5,217 bases of DNA from Clostridiales bacterium (GTDB lineage: Bacteria; Bacillota; Clostridia; TANB77; CAG-508): the NCBI GenBank assembly GCA_004553715.1, contig SFKP01000063.1, forward strand, positions 1 to 5,217, given 5' to 3'. Both the position numbers and the translations under genes were made by a program. Every line of letters begins with the position of its first letter. Position 1 is the first letter of the stretch. The notes beneath the pieces were generated by a model. The model ran no database searches. It worked only from the letters and a program-made list of their open reading frames with translations, and was not told the DNA's origin. Below are positions 3,920 to 5,217 of the stretch, in pieces.

Positions 3920-5217
3920 ATGGCTAAATATAAATGTCAATTATGTGGACATATTTATGATGAAGAAAAAGAGGGAGTTAAATTTGAAGACTTACCAGAT
4001 GATTGGAAATGTCCAATGTGTTTTGCACCAAAGAATATGTTTAAATTAGTAGAAGATGCAAAACAAGAAGAAAAAGTAGAATCTAAAGAAGAAACAAGAA
4101 CGAAAGAAAATAAGCTAGAAAACTATTTAAAAGAATATACTCGTAGTATGGATGAAGTAGAACAAAGAATGGAAGATATCCATACAATGGCTATTACAGG
4201 AAAAAGTATTATTTCAGCAATGGGAACAAAGCTACCTGTAACTAGCTGGAATGATATTCTAATTCTAGGTGGACAACTTAGCAAAATGCCACTTTTTGAG
4301 GATGAAGAAGTTAGTCTAAGAACAGTAATTGGTAAAAATGCGAAAAAGCCAATGATTTTAGAAACACCTGTATTTGTAACACACATGTCTTTCGGTGCAT
4401 TATCAAAAGAAGCCAAAACAGCCTTGGCCATAGGAACGAAAAATGTAAAAACAGCAATATGTAGCGGAGAAGGTGGAATATTACCAGAAGAATTTGAAAA
4501 TGCTTATGAATATATTTTTGAATATGTGCCAAATAAATATAGTGTTACGGATGAAAACTTAAAAAAGGTAAGTGCAATAGAGATTAAAATAGGTCAAGGA
4601 ACAAAACCAGGAATGGGAGGACACCTACCCGGAGAAAAAGTAACAGAAGAAATTGCAAAAATAAGAGGTAAAAAAGTAGGAGAAGATATTATTAGTCCAT
4701 CTAAATTTAAAGAGATTGAAACAAAAGAAGATTTAAAATCTCTAGTAGATGAATTAAGAGAAAAATCAGAAGGAAGACCAATTGGTGTGAAATTTGCAGC
4801 AGGACATATAGAAGAGGATCTAGAATTTGCTTGTTTTGCAAAGCCGGATTTTATTACAATAGATGGGAGAGGTGGTGCAACAGGTGCAAGCCCTAAAATC
4901 ATAAAAGATGCAACAACAGTACCTACAATATATGCACTATATAGAGCAAGAAAATATTTAGATGAGCATGGAGAAGATATATCACTTGTCATAACGGGAG
5001 GACTAAGAACTTCATCAGATTTTGCTAAGGCAATTGCAATGGGAGCAGATGCTATCGCTATTGGAACAGCTGCAATGATGGCAATTGCTTGCCAACAGTA
5101 CAGAGTTTGCAATAATGGAATGTGTCCGGTAGGAGTAGGAACACAAGATTCAGAATTAAGAAAAAGATTAAATATTGAAAAAAGCAGTAAAAGGTTAGAG
5201 AATTATTTTAATGTTGT
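3920..5217 (+). CDS. Rubredoxin-glutamate synthase (FMN, 3Fe-4S) fusion protein, 3' end beyond window
   Basis: The frame stays open for 432 codons from ATG 3920 (AAGGAGG at 3908-3914, 5 nt upstream) to the window edge. Residues 1-40 are a rubredoxin domain: Cys6/Cys9 (CQLCG) and Cys31/Cys34 (CPMC) with the usual LPDDWKCP. A charged Lys/Glu-rich linker (about 45-65) leads to a glutamate synthase central/FMN domain. This includes THMSFGALSKEAK, ICSGEGGILPEE, KIGQGTKPGMGGHLPGEK (from 223), IDGRGGATGASP and VITGGLRTSSDFAKAIAMGA. The [3Fe-4S] motif follows, Cys391-x5-Cys397-x4-Cys402, ending CPVGVGTQD. In this family the domain moves electrons between the Fe-S cluster and FMN to make glutamate from 2-oxoglutarate. 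Here no glutaminase domain precedes it, so the substrate may differ. Fusion to rubredoxin and placement after rubrerythrin suggest it exchanges electrons with redox or peroxide-defence partners; that is inference. It shows no frameshift or gap and appears intact as far as seen. Confidence 0.92.
   Translation, partial: MAKYKCQLCGHIYDEEKEGVKFEDLPDDWKCPMCFAPKNMFKLVEDAKQEEKVESKEETRTKENKLENYLKEYTRSMDEVEQRMEDIHTMAITGKSIISAMGTKLPVTSWNDILILGGQLSKMPLFEDEEVSLRTVIGKNAKKPMILETPVFVTHMSFGALSKEAKTALAIGTKNVKTAICSGEGGILPEEFENAYEYIFEYVPNKYSVTDENLKKVSAIEIKIGQGTKPGMGGHLPGEKVTEEIAKIRGKKVGEDIISPSKFKEIETKEDLKSLVDELREKSEGRPIGVKFAAGHIEEDLEFACFAKPDFITIDGRGGATGASPKIIKDATTVPTIYALYRARKYLDEHGEDISLVITGGLRTSSDFAKAIAMGADAIAIGTAAMMAIACQQYRVCNNGMCPVGVGTQDSELRKRLNIEKSSKRLENYFNV

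Noticed and set aside
4123..4532. Two overlapping minus-strand frames of 102 and 73 codons
   Set aside because: Both are antisense to the same GltS domain, overlap each other, and have no ribosome binding site or recognisable motif.
4594..5112. 172-codon open frame on the minus strand
   Set aside because: It lies wholly inside the clearly coding rubredoxin-GltS gene. Its translation is low-complexity (Ala/Ile/Ser-rich) with no recognised domain, and is a shadow of the A-rich sense strand.

Overview
The window is strongly AT-rich, with A/T-ending codons, AGGAGG-type ribosome binding sites, sigma-A-like promoters and a set of strict-anaerobe proteins (rubrerythrin, rubredoxin, a Fur/PerR-type regulator). 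This points to a low-GC Firmicute of the class Clostridia, plausibly a gut or sediment anaerobe. No species can be named from the sequence alone.

Left part (1-1510) is a damaged, rearranged stretch. It opens with a cluster of hairpins (1-88) and an A-rich spacer. A 103-bp tandem duplication follows (168-270 and 271-373), preceded by a 34-bp partial third copy (134-167). Each full unit carries a GGGACGGGG motif resembling REP/RAYT element ends, a sigma-A promoter, a 9-bp inverted repeat over the -10, a strong Shine-Dalgarno and a start codon. The second copy feeds a 35-codon stub of a peroxiredoxin (368-475). About 115 bp of unassigned sequence leads into a C45-family autoproteolytic acyltransferase/hydrolase remnant (about 592-1510) that lacks its N-terminus and has a frameshift near 910-921.

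Middle part (1568-2948) looks intact. A terminator whose 3' arm overlaps the next promoter's -35 precedes four 9-bp-phased AAGTAT repeats. A two-gene operon follows: a 67-aa AbrB/SpoVT-type DNA-binding protein and, 2 nt after its stop, a 359-aa multi-pass membrane acyltransferase (acyltransferase-3 family).

Right part (3047-5217) is an anaerobic oxidative-stress cluster. A consensus-like promoter with a perfect 23-bp palindrome at its expected start site drives a Fur/PerR-type regulator that is now broken: its DNA-binding domain is intact, its metal-sensing core is missing, and its last part is out of frame. Next come a rubrerythrin that has lost about 50 residues in frame from the middle of its diiron domain, a 12-bp hairpin, and an apparently intact rubredoxin-glutamate synthase (FMN/3Fe-4S) fusion that runs off the window end. 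In intact relatives, the regulator would sense peroxide or metal, and the rubredoxin-linked flavoprotein and rubrerythrin would plausibly exchange electrons to reduce peroxide.

The most notable pattern is that four genes (peroxiredoxin, C45 enzyme, PerR, rubrerythrin) have each lost an internal or terminal block, while their promoters, ribosome binding sites and flanks remain well preserved. This is either recent gene decay in the peroxide defence or an assembly/sequencing problem; reads would decide.
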